Positions 15,452-23,968 of a DNA stretch of 64,000 nucleotides are shown here, piece after piece. This DNA is from Pedobacter kyungheensis (GTDB lineage: Bacteria > Bacteroidota > Bacteroidia > Sphingobacteriales > Sphingobacteriaceae). Both the position numbers and the translations under genes were made by a program. Location: NCBI RefSeq assembly GCF_000812965.1, contig NZ_JSYN01000028.1:62001-126000 (forward strand), read 5' to 3'. How positions within the stretch are numbered: the stretch's first letter is position 1; each line of letters starts with the position of its first letter. The notes under the pieces were generated by a model. It was not told the DNA's origin. It saw only the letters and a list, made by a program, of their open reading frames with translations, and did no database searches.

Positions 15452-18436
15452 ATGCAAGGAAAAGGTTTTATTAAGTTTATAGCGATAGTATTAGCTATCG
15501 TTTGTGCGTATGCCCTCTCTTTTACTTTGGTTGCATCCAAGGTAGAAAAAGACGCAAAAAACTATGCGAAAGGTGACTTAGCTAAAGAAAAGGCTTACTT
15601 AGATTCGATGAGTACCGAAAAAGTTTATCCTGTAACCGGATTCACTTATCAGGAAGTAAAATCGAAAGAAATTAATTTGGGTCTTGACTTAAAAGGCGGA
15701 ATGAACGTAACGATGGAGATATCGTTAGCTGAATTGGTTAAATCGTTAGCGGGCAACCCTACCGATGCAAACTTTAACAAAGCTGTTCAAAACGCACAGA
15801 TCCAGTTAAATGCCGGTGGTAAAGATTACATCAAAATTTTCGTTAACGAATTTGAAAAATTAAGTCCGGGTGTAAAACTTGCTGATTACTTTTCAAATCA
15901 GGATAACGCATCGCAGTTAAAACCAAATGCAAGTAATAGCGACGTTGAATCTTTCTTAGAAAAAGAAGCAACCAGCGCTATTGACCGTTCGTTTACGGTA
16001 TTACGTTCACGTATTGATGGTTTCGGAGTAGTAAGTCCGAACATGCAAAAACAAGAAGGTAGTAACCGCATCTTAATCGAAATGCCAGGTGTACAGGATA
16101 AAGAGCGTATTGCTAAACTTTTACAAGGTTCTGCAGAATTACAGTTCTGGCAGGTATACCAGGTACAAGAAGTTGCACCTTTATTAGAAAACATCAACAA
16201 AACTTTAGCTGCAACATTAAAAAATGATGCTCCTGCCGCTAAGGATACAACTGCTGCCCCTGCTGCAGCCGGAAGCAAATTAGCTGGTTTAGAAAAAACA
16301 GCTGCTAAAGATAGCTCGGCTAAAGGAGGTAAACTTGCAGGTTTAGGTAAAAAAGATTCTTCGGCCGTTAGAGCAGAATTGTTAAAATCGAACCCGTTAT
16401 ATGCGGTGCTTAATTTACCAATCTATCAAGGTCAAAACGGACAACAACAACTAATGCCAGGTGCAGTAGTAGGTATGTCGTTACAAAAAGATACTGCAAA
16501 AGTTAATGCTTATTTGAAAATGCCTGAGGTTGCTGCCGCAATTCCATCTACGATGAAATTTATGTGGAGCGTTAGACCAAGAGAAGGTTCTAAAGTTTTC
16601 GAATTATATGCCATTAAAGTAGTAAGTGCCGATGGTAAACCAGATTTAGGTGGCGAGGCGATCAGCGATTCGCGTGCTGACTTTGATCAGAAAGGTAAAC
16701 CAGAAGTAACCATGTACATGACCAGCGAAGGTGCTGCGAAATGGAAAAAAATTACTGCCGAAGCTTCTGCTGATAAAAATAACTTAAAAGCGATTGCAAT
16801 CGTATTAGATAATCAGGTTTATTCTGCTCCTACTGTTCAAAACGAGATTCCTAACGGTATTTCGCAAATCACTGGTAGCTTTACGCAAGCTGATACCAAA
16901 GATTTATCAAACATCTTAAAAGCTGGTAAATTACCTGCTCCTGCACGTATCGCAGGTAGCTATATTGTTGGTCCTACTTTAGGTGCACAAGCTATCCACG
17001 ATGGTTTAATCTCTTTCGTAATTGCATTTATTGTAATCTTAATCTTCATGGCGTTATATTATCACCGTGCCGGTTGGGTTGCTAACTTTGCCCTTTTAAT
17101 CAACTTGTTCTTCGTTATCGGTATCCTGGTATCGTTAGGCGCTGTGTTAACTTTACCTGGTATTGCCGGTATCGTGTTAACCATCGGTTTATCAGTTGAT
17201 GCGAACATCCTTATTTTTGAGCGTGTACGTGAAGAGCTTGCACATGGTAAAAATGTTGGTGCTGCCATTAAAGAAGGTTTCAAACATGCCATGCCATCAA
17301 TTATCGACTCGAACGTTACCTTATTCATCTTAGGTGCTATCCTTTATGTTTTCGGTAGCGGTCCGGTACAAGGTTTTGCCACTACATTATGTATCGGTAT
17401 CCTTTCGTCGTTATTTGCTGCTGTAGCCATTTCGAGAGTAGTTTTCGATTCGTTGTTAAACCGTAAAATCGAAGTTAATTTCGATAACAACTTAACCCGT
17501 AACGCATTCAAAAACTTAGCCTTCAACTTTGTTGGCCGTCGTAAAATTTACTACGCTATCTCTACCATCATCATTGTAGCTGGTATTGGTATGTATTTCA
17601 AAAACGGTGGTTTAAACTTAGGTGTTGACTTTAAAGGTGGTAGAACTTATTTGGTTCACTTCGATAAAGCGGTAAGCACCGAAGATTTAAAATCTAAGTT
17701 AACTCCTGCATTCGGTAACGAAACACCAGAGGTTAAAACTGCAGGTGAAGATAGCCAGGTTAAAATTACCACTACTTTCCACATCGAAGATCAGGACATT
17801 AAAACTGATAAAGTGGTAGAAGATGCTTTAAACAAAGGTTTAGCAGGTTCTAAATATGAAATCGTAAGCTCGCAAAAAGTAACCCCTATTATCGCCAGCG
17901 ATATCGTAAATGGTGCTTTCTATGCAGTATTGATCTCATGCTTGTTCATGTTTATCTACATCGTGGTAAGGTTTAAAAAATGGCAGTATGGTTTAGGTGC
18001 GGTAATCGCCTTATTCCACGACGTTTTAATGGTATTATCTTTCTACACCATTTTAGATGGTATTATGCCATTCTCATTAGAAATTGGTCAGGATTTCATC
18101 GCAGCAATTTTAACAGTAATGGGTTATACCATGACTGAGACAGTTGTTGTATTCGACCGTATCCGTGAGAAACTAAAAGAAGCTGGTAAAGACGATTTAC
18201 ATGGCGAAGAGCGTAACAACTTAATCAACTTCGCGTTAAACAGTACCTTAAGCCGTACCATTTTAACTTCGTTAACCGTATTCTTCGTATTATTGGTAAT
18301 CTTTATTTTCGGTGGCGATAGCATCCGCGGATTCATTTTCGCCTTGTTAATCGGTCGTATCATCGGTACGTACTCATCACTATGCATCTCTACTCCTATC
18401 GTAATCGATTTGGGTAGCTCTGCTGAGAAAAAATAA
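15452..18436 (+). CDS. secDF: Protein translocase subunits SecD-SecF fusion
   Basis: A 994-residue fused SecDF with about 12 membrane helices that uses the proton gradient to help complete Sec export. The SecD half begins with one helix and carries LGLDLKGGMNVTMEI. The SecF half begins near 17540 and carries LNLGVDFKGGRTYL. The periplasmic part of SecD contains an unusual Ala/Lys/Ser-rich insertion (about 16230-16375) with a repeated KLAGL(E/G)K...DSSA unit. Codon use is strongly biased (Leu nearly always TTA), consistent with high expression. The ATG at 15452 fits the promoter. yajC lies elsewhere (43214). Confidence 0.97.
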   Translation: MQGKGFIKFIAIVLAIVCAYALSFTLVASKVEKDAKNYAKGDLAKEKAYLDSMSTEKVYPVTGFTYQEVKSKEINLGLDLKGGMNVTMEISLAELVKSLAGNPTDANFNKAVQNAQIQLNAGGKDYIKIFVNEFEKLSPGVKLADYFSNQDNASQLKPNASNSDVESFLEKEATSAIDRSFTVLRSRIDGFGVVSPNMQKQEGSNRILIEMPGVQDKERIAKLLQGSAELQFWQVYQVQEVAPLLENINKTLAATLKNDAPAAKDTTAAPAAAGSKLAGLEKTAAKDSSAKGGKLAGLGKKDSSAVRAELLKSNPLYAVLNLPIYQGQNGQQQLMPGAVVGMSLQKDTAKVNAYLKMPEVAAAIPSTMKFMWSVRPREGSKVFELYAIKVVSADGKPDLGGEAISDSRADFDQKGKPEVTMYMTSEGAAKWKKITAEASADKNNLKAIAIVLDNQVYSAPTVQNEIPNGISQITGSFTQADTKDLSNILKAGKLPAPARIAGSYIVGPTLGAQAIHDGLISFVIAFIVILIFMALYYHRAGWVANFALLINLFFVIGILVSLGAVLTLPGIAGIVLTIGLSVDANILIFERVREELAHGKNVGAAIKEGFKHAMPSIIDSNVTLFILGAILYVFGSGPVQGFATTLCIGILSSLFAAVAISRVVFDSLLNRKIEVNFDNNLTRNAFKNLAFNFVGRRKIYYAISTIIIVAGIGMYFKNGGLNLGVDFKGGRTYLVHFDKAVSTEDLKSKLTPAFGNETPEVKTAGEDSQVKITTTFHIEDQDIKTDKVVEDALNKGLAGSKYEIVSSQKVTPIIASDIVNGAFYAVLISCLFMFIYIVVRFKKWQYGLGAVIALFHDVLMVLSFYTILDGIMPFSLEIGQDFIAAILTVMGYTMTETVVVFDRIREKLKEAGKDDLHGEERNNLINFALNSTLSRTILTSLTVFFVLLVIFIFGGDSIRGFIFALLIGRIIGTYSSLCISTPIVIDLGSSAEKK

Positions 18437-18459
18437 GGTTTCAAAATCTTAAAATAGAT

Positions 18460-18490
18460 AAGCGCTTCGGTTAACCGGAGCGCTTTTTTT
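18460..18490 (+). terminator. secDF terminator
   Basis: AAGCGCTTCGGTT pairs with AACCGGAGCGCTT (one G-T pair), followed by seven T residues, 24 bases after the secDF stop. Confidence 0.9.
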
Positions 18491-18503
18491 ATGCAGTATC
18501 GCA

Positions 18504-18536
18504 AAACCTCGCAGGTTTTAAAAACCTGCGAGGTTT
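18504..18536. repeat. Perfect 15-bp-arm palindrome
   Basis: AAACCTCGCAGGTTT and AAACCTGCGAGGTTT are perfect inverted repeats with three bases between them, separate from and just after the secDF terminator. It lacks a long T-tract and looks like a dispersed palindromic element. Confidence 0.8.
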
Positions 18537-18591
18537 AAAAAGACGAAGTTTTTTATTTTTTTTGAAAAGCAGATCTTGTGGTTCTTCGGTT

Positions 18592-18670
18592 CCGATAGTC
18601 CTGCTGTCCGTTTTAATTCGCTACGCTCCGTGCTCACTCCCATCAGGTTTATTTAACCCAGGGTAATACA
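18592..18670. repeat. Partial copy of the compound AGTCCTGCT...CAGGTTTA element
   Basis: AGTCCTGCTGTCCGTTTTAA, then GCTACGCTCCG, then CATCAGGTTTATTT follow the order seen at 24935-25000 and 33410-33460, without the central 18-bp palindrome. The rest of the gap between secDF and ndh (18437-18807) holds nothing else I can identify. Confidence 0.5.
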
Positions 18671-18807
18671 TAAAACCTTCAAAAACCCACCTTCGTCATC
18701 GTAGCGTTATATCTCTAACAAAACAGAAATTAGCACTGACAAAACCCTGTTTTCTAAACCTTTTGGCCATCTTTTTGTTACATTAGCAGCAGATAAACCG
18801 ATAGAAA

Positions 18808-20142
18808 ATGGATTTACAACTTCCTAAAAGCGAATACCCCAGAGTAGTTATTGTTGGCGGCGGATTTGGTGGAATTGAATTAGCTAAACGTTTAAAAAAC
18901 AAACCTTTTCAGGTAGTCATGCTCGATAAACATAACTACCACACCTTTCAGCCTTTATTGTATCAGGTGGCAACCGGTGGTTTAGAAGCCGATTCGATTG
19001 CTTTTCCACTCCGTAAAATTTTTAAAGGACAAAAGAATTTAATTTTTAGGGTAACCAAGGTTACGGCTGTTAACGCTGCCGAAAATTGCCTCGAAACCGA
19101 TATCGGCAAAGTGAGTTACGATTACCTGGTGCTGGCCACTGGTTCTACCAGCAATTTCTTCGGCAACAAGGAAATTGAAGCCAACTCCATGCCCATGAAA
19201 TCTATCCCCGAAGCGCTAGACCTCAGAAGCTTGATTTTACAGAACTTCGAAAAATCGCTGATCGAAAAAGATTTAGATAAAAAGAGCGCGCTGCTCAACT
19301 TTGTAGTGGTGGGTGGTGGTCCAACAGGCGTAGAAACCTCTGGAGCCATTGCCGAGCTTAAAAAGCATGTTATACCGAACGATTATCCCGAAATGGATGT
19401 AAACAAGGTAAACATCTATCTCATCGAAAATTCGCCAGAGTTATTAGGTGTAATGTCGCCACAGGCGCAACAAAAATCGAAAGATTTCCTGACCGATATG
19501 GGCGTGCAGGTAATGAACGAAACGCGTGTATTGGGTTACGACGGACATACCCTTACTTTACAGGATAAAGCCCCTATTTTAAGCTCAACGGTAATCTGGA
19601 GTGCCGGTGTGAAAGGTCAGGTAATAAATGGGCTCGACAAAGCAGAGATTGTGCGCGGTGGCCGCTTAAAAACCGATACCCAGAACCTGATTGTAGGTTA
19701 CCCGAATATTTATGCGATTGGCGATGTGGCTGCCATTATTGACGAAGAAACACCAAATGGTCACCCAGGCGTTGCGCCCGCAGCCATTCAGCAAGGGCAT
19801 CACCTGGCTAAAAACCTGATCAATATTGCAGAAAATAAACCTTTAGAAAAGTTTAAATATTTCGATAAAGGCTCAATGGCGACTGTAGGCAGAAATAAAG
19901 CAGTGGTTGATATTGGTAAAATCCGCTTTCAGGGCGTTTTTGCCTGGTTTACCTGGATGTTTGTGCACCTCATGACTTTAGTGGGCTTCAGGAACAAAAT
20001 TATTGTGTTTGTAAACTGGATCTGGAGTTATTTTAGCTACGATAGAGGCACCCGTTTAATTATCAGAACTTTTGCCAAAGATCGCAGTGTAGATTACCGC
20101 GAGGAAGTACCCGCTGTAAAAGAGATTAAGGCAGTGCAGTAG
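18808..20142 (+). CDS. ndh: Type II NADH dehydrogenase
   Basis: A 444-residue single-subunit NADH:quinone oxidoreductase (NDH-2). It passes electrons from NADH to quinone without pumping protons. The FAD-binding motif VVIVGGGFGGIELAK is at the N-terminus, the NAD-binding motif FVVVGGGPTGVETSGAIAEL near residue 170, and IYAIGDVAAI closes the FAD site. A C-terminal hydrophobic/basic segment (about 380-420) is typical of membrane attachment. It could feed quinol to the bd oxidase at 28-30.5 kb. Transcribed alone. Confidence 0.92.
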   Translation: MDLQLPKSEYPRVVIVGGGFGGIELAKRLKNKPFQVVMLDKHNYHTFQPLLYQVATGGLEADSIAFPLRKIFKGQKNLIFRVTKVTAVNAAENCLETDIGKVSYDYLVLATGSTSNFFGNKEIEANSMPMKSIPEALDLRSLILQNFEKSLIEKDLDKKSALLNFVVVGGGPTGVETSGAIAELKKHVIPNDYPEMDVNKVNIYLIENSPELLGVMSPQAQQKSKDFLTDMGVQVMNETRVLGYDGHTLTLQDKAPILSSTVIWSAGVKGQVINGLDKAEIVRGGRLKTDTQNLIVGYPNIYAIGDVAAIIDEETPNGHPGVAPAAIQQGHHLAKNLINIAENKPLEKFKYFDKGSMATVGRNKAVVDIGKIRFQGVFAWFTWMFVHLMTLVGFRNKIIVFVNWIWSYFSYDRGTRLIIRTFAKDRSVDYREEVPAVKEIKAVQ

Positions 20143-20456
20143 TTCATTTGTCATTGGTTCATTGGTCATTAGTTCATTGGTCAATAGTTCATAGTTGATA
20201 GTTCGTAGCCAAATCCAACTGAAAATTGGTCTTTGGTAATTGATAATTAAAAACTGTAAATACGTTTGTCAGCCTGAGCGTAGTCGAAGGGCGGTTCAGT
20301 TACTCGCTTGTATTATCTAACTGAAAATTGGTTTTTGATCATTGATAATTGAAAACTGCAAACTGATAACTGATAACTGATCAACTAACCCTATGCTCCA
20401 TGCCCTATGCTTCCTTTTTCAAAAAACTTTCCCCAACTTGCGCTTAAACCAAAAAT
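20143..20456. repeat. Word-repeat region between ndh and HMG-CoA lyase
   Basis: 20143-20210 repeats TTCATTGGTCATTAG-type words in one orientation, the same words as around the four-helix-bundle gene. Two 44-base direct repeats (20217-20260 and 20319-20362, 39 of 44 identical by eye) start AACTGAAAATTGG. Between them lies a GTCAGCCTGAGCGTAGTCGA element. 20353-20400 continues with CTGATAACTGATAACTG and CCTATGCTCCATGCCCTATG words. Confidence 0.75.
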
Positions 20457-21317
20457 ATGAGCCAAAAGCAATTTAAGTTAGTAGAATGCCCCCGCGATGC
20501 GATGCAGGGCTTACACGATTTTATACCTACCGGATTAAAATCCGAATACCTCAATTTACTATTGCAGGTAGGTTTTGATACGCTCGATTTTGGGAGTTTT
20601 GTTTCACCAAAGGCAATACCACAAATGGCAGATACTGCAGCAGTATTGGCTAATCTCGATTTAAGCAATACAAAAACCAAACTACTGGCCATTGTAGCCA
20701 ATTTGAGGGGTGTAGAAGCCGCTGTTCAGCATCAACAGATCAATTACCTTGGTTTTCCTTTTTCTATTTCAGAGACCTTCCAGCAACGCAATACCAACTC
20801 CAGCATTGCCCAATCGCTAAATACAGTTGAGGAAATGCTTTCGCTTTGTGTTAAAAACAACAAAGAGGCTGTAGTTTACCTTTCTATGGGCTTTGGAAAT
20901 CCTTATGGCGATGAGTGGAATTATGAAATTGTAGAGCAATGGGCTGATGTACTCGTAAGCAAAGGCGTAAGCATATTATCTCTGGCCGATACCGTTGGTG
21001 TTTCAACACCTGCAAAAATCGAAAGTATACTGCCCCAATTAATTACCCGATTTAGTAATACCGAAATCGGGGTGCACCTACACTCCACCCCTGCCGGACG
21101 TTTCGAAAAAATAGCTGCTGCTTATCACGCTCGCGTAAAAAGAATAGATTCGGCTTTAAAAGGTTTTGGTGGCTGCCCAATGGCCGCCGATGATCTAACC
21201 GGTAACATCGCTACCGAAGATGTAATCAGCTTCTTAAACGCACAAGGTGAAGACCTAAATCTGAATATGGATAAATGGAATGAGACAATGGCCTTATCAG
21301 GAAGGATATTTGGATAA
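20457..21317 (+). CDS. Hydroxymethylglutaryl-CoA lyase
   Basis: A 286-residue TIM-barrel enzyme of the HMGL-like family. It splits HMG-CoA to acetyl-CoA and acetoacetate, the last step of leucine breakdown. LVECPRDAMQG contains the catalytic Arg-Asp pair, GVHLHSTPAGRFEK the metal-binding histidines, and GFGGCPMAADDLTGN the glycine-rich loop with the active-site Cys. Length fits bacterial HMG-CoA lyase. A link to the leucine dehydrogenase at 45059 is plausible, but they are far apart. No neighbouring leucine-catabolism genes are seen. Confidence 0.87.
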   Translation: MSQKQFKLVECPRDAMQGLHDFIPTGLKSEYLNLLLQVGFDTLDFGSFVSPKAIPQMADTAAVLANLDLSNTKTKLLAIVANLRGVEAAVQHQQINYLGFPFSISETFQQRNTNSSIAQSLNTVEEMLSLCVKNNKEAVVYLSMGFGNPYGDEWNYEIVEQWADVLVSKGVSILSLADTVGVSTPAKIESILPQLITRFSNTEIGVHLHSTPAGRFEKIAAAYHARVKRIDSALKGFGGCPMAADDLTGNIATEDVISFLNAQGEDLNLNMDKWNETMALSGRIFG

Positions 21318-21339
21318 TCTGCTTTTTAGCTTAGCCACG

Positions 21340-21500
21340 AAGGTGCCAATTGATACGATCGTCATTACGATGAGGCTTTTCTGCCGAAGAAGCCTGCCTG
21401 CAGCAGGCAGGCAATCTTACAACTATGGGTGGGTAAAAATTATCCAATACTATAGCAATCGCATTGAGATTGCTTCTCGCCTCCCAATGGCGATTTAACT
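21340..21500. repeat. CGTCATT...CAATCTT dispersed repeat with GC-rich palindrome
   Basis: CGTCATTACGATGAGGC is followed by the palindrome GCCTGCCTG-CAG-CAGGCAGGC and CAATCTTAC, then CAATCGCATTGAGATTGCTTC. This belongs to the common Bacteroidota CGTCATTGCGAG-type family; related pieces are at 25718-25772, 51137-51213 and 63590-63620. Confidence 0.6.
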
Positions 21501-21501
21501 T

Positions 21502-21924
21502 TTAAACCTGTTTCACCATCCTGAAATGCTGTATACCAGCTTCTTCAAACTGTTCTCCTTCAGCCACAAAGCCAAATTTTGCATACAAACTCATGGCATC
21601 TAACTGCGAATTCAGGTAAATGTAGTGTGCATCTTCAGGCAAATCAGATAAAGCCTCAGCAATTAGCGCACGACCTACCCCATGACCTCTAAAATCTTTT
21701 AAAACAGCAAAACGCTCCAGTTTATAACCGCTATCTGTTTTACGCCACCTGCAGGCCCCGCAAGGCTGCCCATTGTACGAGGCCAAAAAATGGACCGACT
21801 CGTCCTCATGCTCCCACTCCAGCTCTGGCGGGCAGTTTTGCTCCTCTACAAATACAATTTTACGAATGGCAAATGCTTTATCTAAATCTTCGGGATGGTT
21901 AATTTTTTGAACTTGCAGACTCAT
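21502..21924 (-). CDS. GNAT family N-acetyltransferase (ElaA/YjcF-like)
   Basis: A 140-residue GNAT domain. RFAVLKDFRGHGVGRALIAEAL is the acetyl-CoA-binding A motif. IRKIVFVEEQNCPPELEWEHEDE resembles the YjcF/ElaA branch. The substrate is unknown. Its ATG overlaps the end of the upstream iron-permease-like gene by 26 bases, so the two are translated from one transcript. Confidence 0.88.
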   Translation of the reverse strand: MSLQVQKINHPEDLDKAFAIRKIVFVEEQNCPPELEWEHEDESVHFLASYNGQPCGACRWRKTDSGYKLERFAVLKDFRGHGVGRALIAEALSDLPEDAHYIYLNSQLDAMSLYAKFGFVAEGEQFEEAGIQHFRMVKQV

Positions 21925-22405
21925 TATCGTGGTGTTTAAAGTGTTTATTCTTTTGTATTTTCAATTCATTGAGCGCAGTGGCCACATCAATAGAATGCGA
22001 ACAATGAATATCGGTCTCTTTTTTGGCTAAGGTAGCCAGCGTAACGTAAAATTTGTGTAACTGATCTAAATCTCTTTCAGTTAAATCCTCAATATCTACC
22101 ATCCGGTTACTGGCCTTTTCATGCGCGGCAATTAACTCATTTAACTTCAGTTGTATGGCCTTTCCATCTTTGTTTTGTGCTTTTTGGATCAAAAAAACCA
22201 TTAAAAAAGTAATAATAGTTGTTCCGGTATTAATAACCAGCTGCCAGGTTTCAGAATAATCGAAAACCGGACCGGTTACTGCCCAGAGGATCACGATGGC
22301 CGTTGCGGCAATAAATGCGATAGAGCTTCCAGTAAATTTGGTTGCAGCATTGGCAAACCGCTCAAAAAAGTTGTTTTTTTTAATATCAGCTTTAGATTTT
22401 CTCAT
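21899..22405 (-). CDS. Low-affinity iron permease-like membrane protein
   Basis: A 168-residue protein of the FET4-like low-affinity iron permease family. Two adjacent membrane helices (about residues 28-46 and 55-75) are followed by a hydrophilic helical tail with QKAQNKDGKAIQLKLNELI, a signature of the bacterial members. Iron transport by these short bacterial proteins is not proven. I use the ATG at 22405 rather than the GTG one codon upstream. It overlaps the GNAT gene downstream. Confidence 0.8.
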   Translation of the reverse strand: MRKSKADIKKNNFFERFANAATKFTGSSIAFIAATAIVILWAVTGPVFDYSETWQLVINTGTTIITFLMVFLIQKAQNKDGKAIQLKLNELIAAHEKASNRMVDIEDLTERDLDQLHKFYVTLATLAKKETDIHCSHSIDVATALNELKIQKNKHFKHHDNESASSKN

Positions 22406-22441
22406 CACAGATTGTTTGCTTAAATATACCTAAAACAAACA

Positions 22442-22475
22442 AAAGCGCCATAAGTTTTTATACCTACGGCGCTTT
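22442..22475 (-). terminator. fbaA terminator
   Basis: On the minus strand a GGCGC-based stem (AAAGCGCC pairs with GGCGCTTT) with extra pairing towards the loop ends in TTTTG, 60 bases after the fbaA stop. A second inverted word (GTTTTAATGTTGCAACGTTAAAAC) lies between it and the gene. Confidence 0.75.
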
Positions 22476-22536
22476 CCTTGTTAGTTGTAATGTTAAAAGG
22501 GTTTTAATGTTGCAACGTTAAAACATTTTAACCTAA

Positions 22537-23616
22537 TTAAAGTTTATCGTTAACGTTAATGCAATTTAAGTCTTCGAAAGCAACAGTTAAACGCTTAACG
22601 AAAGCTTCTTCAGCCTTACGTAACCATACACGTGGATCGTAATATTTTTTATTTGGCTTATCATCACCTTCAGGGTTACCAATCTGGCCTTGTAAATAAG
22701 CTTCGTTCTTTTTGTAATATTCTAAAATACCTTCCCAAAATGCCCACTGCATGTCGGTATCGATATTCATTTTAATAGCACCGTAAGAAATGGCTTCTCT
22801 GATTTCTTCCTGAGATGAACCAGAACCACCGTGGAATACGAAGTTAATTGGTTTCTCTGCAGTTAAGCTGAATTTTTCTTTGATAAAATCCTGAGAGTTT
22901 TTCAAAATTACCGGTTGCAATTTAACGTTACCTGGTTTATAAACACCGTGTACGTTACCAAAAGCAGCAGCTACTGTAAAACGTGGAGAAACTTTGCTTA
23001 ATTCTTCGTAAGCATAAGCAACTTCACTCGGTTGAGTATATAATTTAGAGCTATCTACATCGCTATTGTCAACACCATCTTCCTCACCACCGGTTACACC
23101 AAGCTCGATTTCGATAGTCATGTTCATTTTAGCCATGCGTGCTAAATATTTAGTAGAAATTTCCATGTTTTCTTCAATCGACTCTTCCGATAAATCCAAC
23201 ATGTGAGATGAAAACAAAGGTTTTCCGGTTTCAGCGAAGAATTTTTCACCGTGATCCAATAATCCATCAATCCATGGCAATAACTTTTTAGCTGCATGGT
23301 CGGTATGTAATACCACAGCAACACCATAATGCTCTGCCAATAAATGTACATGTTTAGCTGCCGATACAGCACCTAAAATACATGCCTGCAATTTCTCGTT
23401 ATCTAAAGATTTACCAGCATAAAACTGCGCACCTCCATTAGATAATTGAATCATAACAGGCGAATTTACTGCCTTCGCAGTTTCCATTACCGCATTTACC
23501 GTATTGGTACCGGTAACGTTTACTGCTGGTAAAGCAAACTGATGTTTTTTAGCCTGCTCAAACAATTCTTGAACGGCATCTCCGTAAATTACGCCTTTGT
23601 AGCCTTTTAAACTCAT
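22537..23616 (-). CDS. fbaA: Class II fructose-bisphosphate aldolase
   Basis: A 359-residue zinc-dependent aldolase that splits fructose-1,6-bisphosphate in glycolysis. VVLHTDHAAKKLLPWIDG carries the zinc and catalytic residues. The second and third zinc ligands lie near GNVHGVYKPG and NFVFHGGSGSS. Length matches class IIA (FbaA). It is monocistronic, with a likely promoter TAACTTCG (23639-23646, one mismatch to consensus) just upstream. A pair of TTAGTGTAAAAAA direct repeats lies 100-135 bases upstream. Confidence 0.96.
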   Translation of the reverse strand: MSLKGYKGVIYGDAVQELFEQAKKHQFALPAVNVTGTNTVNAVMETAKAVNSPVMIQLSNGGAQFYAGKSLDNEKLQACILGAVSAAKHVHLLAEHYGVAVVLHTDHAAKKLLPWIDGLLDHGEKFFAETGKPLFSSHMLDLSEESIEENMEISTKYLARMAKMNMTIEIELGVTGGEEDGVDNSDVDSSKLYTQPSEVAYAYEELSKVSPRFTVAAAFGNVHGVYKPGNVKLQPVILKNSQDFIKEKFSLTAEKPINFVFHGGSGSSQEEIREAISYGAIKMNIDTDMQWAFWEGILEYYKKNEAYLQGQIGNPEGDDKPNKKYYDPRVWLRKAEEAFVKRLTVAFEDLNCINVNDKL

Positions 23617-23715
23617 TTCTTGTTAATTTTATTAAGTCCGAAGTTATAAAAAAAAATAACATTCCAAGCTTTTATAGTAACAGAATTATTTGCCTGACAG
23701 CAAAATAAGGCCTGT

Positions 23716-23751
23716 TTAGTGTAAAAAACACATTATCCTTAGTGTAAAAAA
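23716..23751. repeat. Direct repeat upstream of fbaA
   Basis: TTAGTGTAAAAAA occurs twice (23716-23728 and 23739-23751), 23 bases apart, or about two helical turns. It could be a regulator-binding site for fbaA, but no regulator is evident. Confidence 0.4.
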
Positions 23752-23766
23752 GACACACCTATATAA

Positions 23767-23913
23767 ATAATCAAATCACAATAATCAATTTGAACAATGA
23801 TCAAATTCCAATAATCAAAGATCAGACTGCACTAAAAGCCATTCTAGTTTGTTCATTGTGATTTGGTTATTGGTTATTAATGGTCGGTTATTGATAATTG
23901 GTTATTGGTAATT
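23767..23913. repeat. Inverted ATAATCAAAT / GGTTATTGG word repeat (fbaA-accD gap)
   Basis: 23767-23823 repeats ATAATCAAATCACAATAATC-type words. 23848-23913 carries the opposite orientation (TTGTTCATTGTGATTTGGTT, GGTTATTGATAATTGGTTAT). The halves are about 25 bases apart and enclose no gene. Confidence 0.75.
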
Positions 23914-23968
23914 CCTTTTCTTAATTATATTTTTCGTTTCTTTGCAATCCAATTCTTCAAAAAATTAT

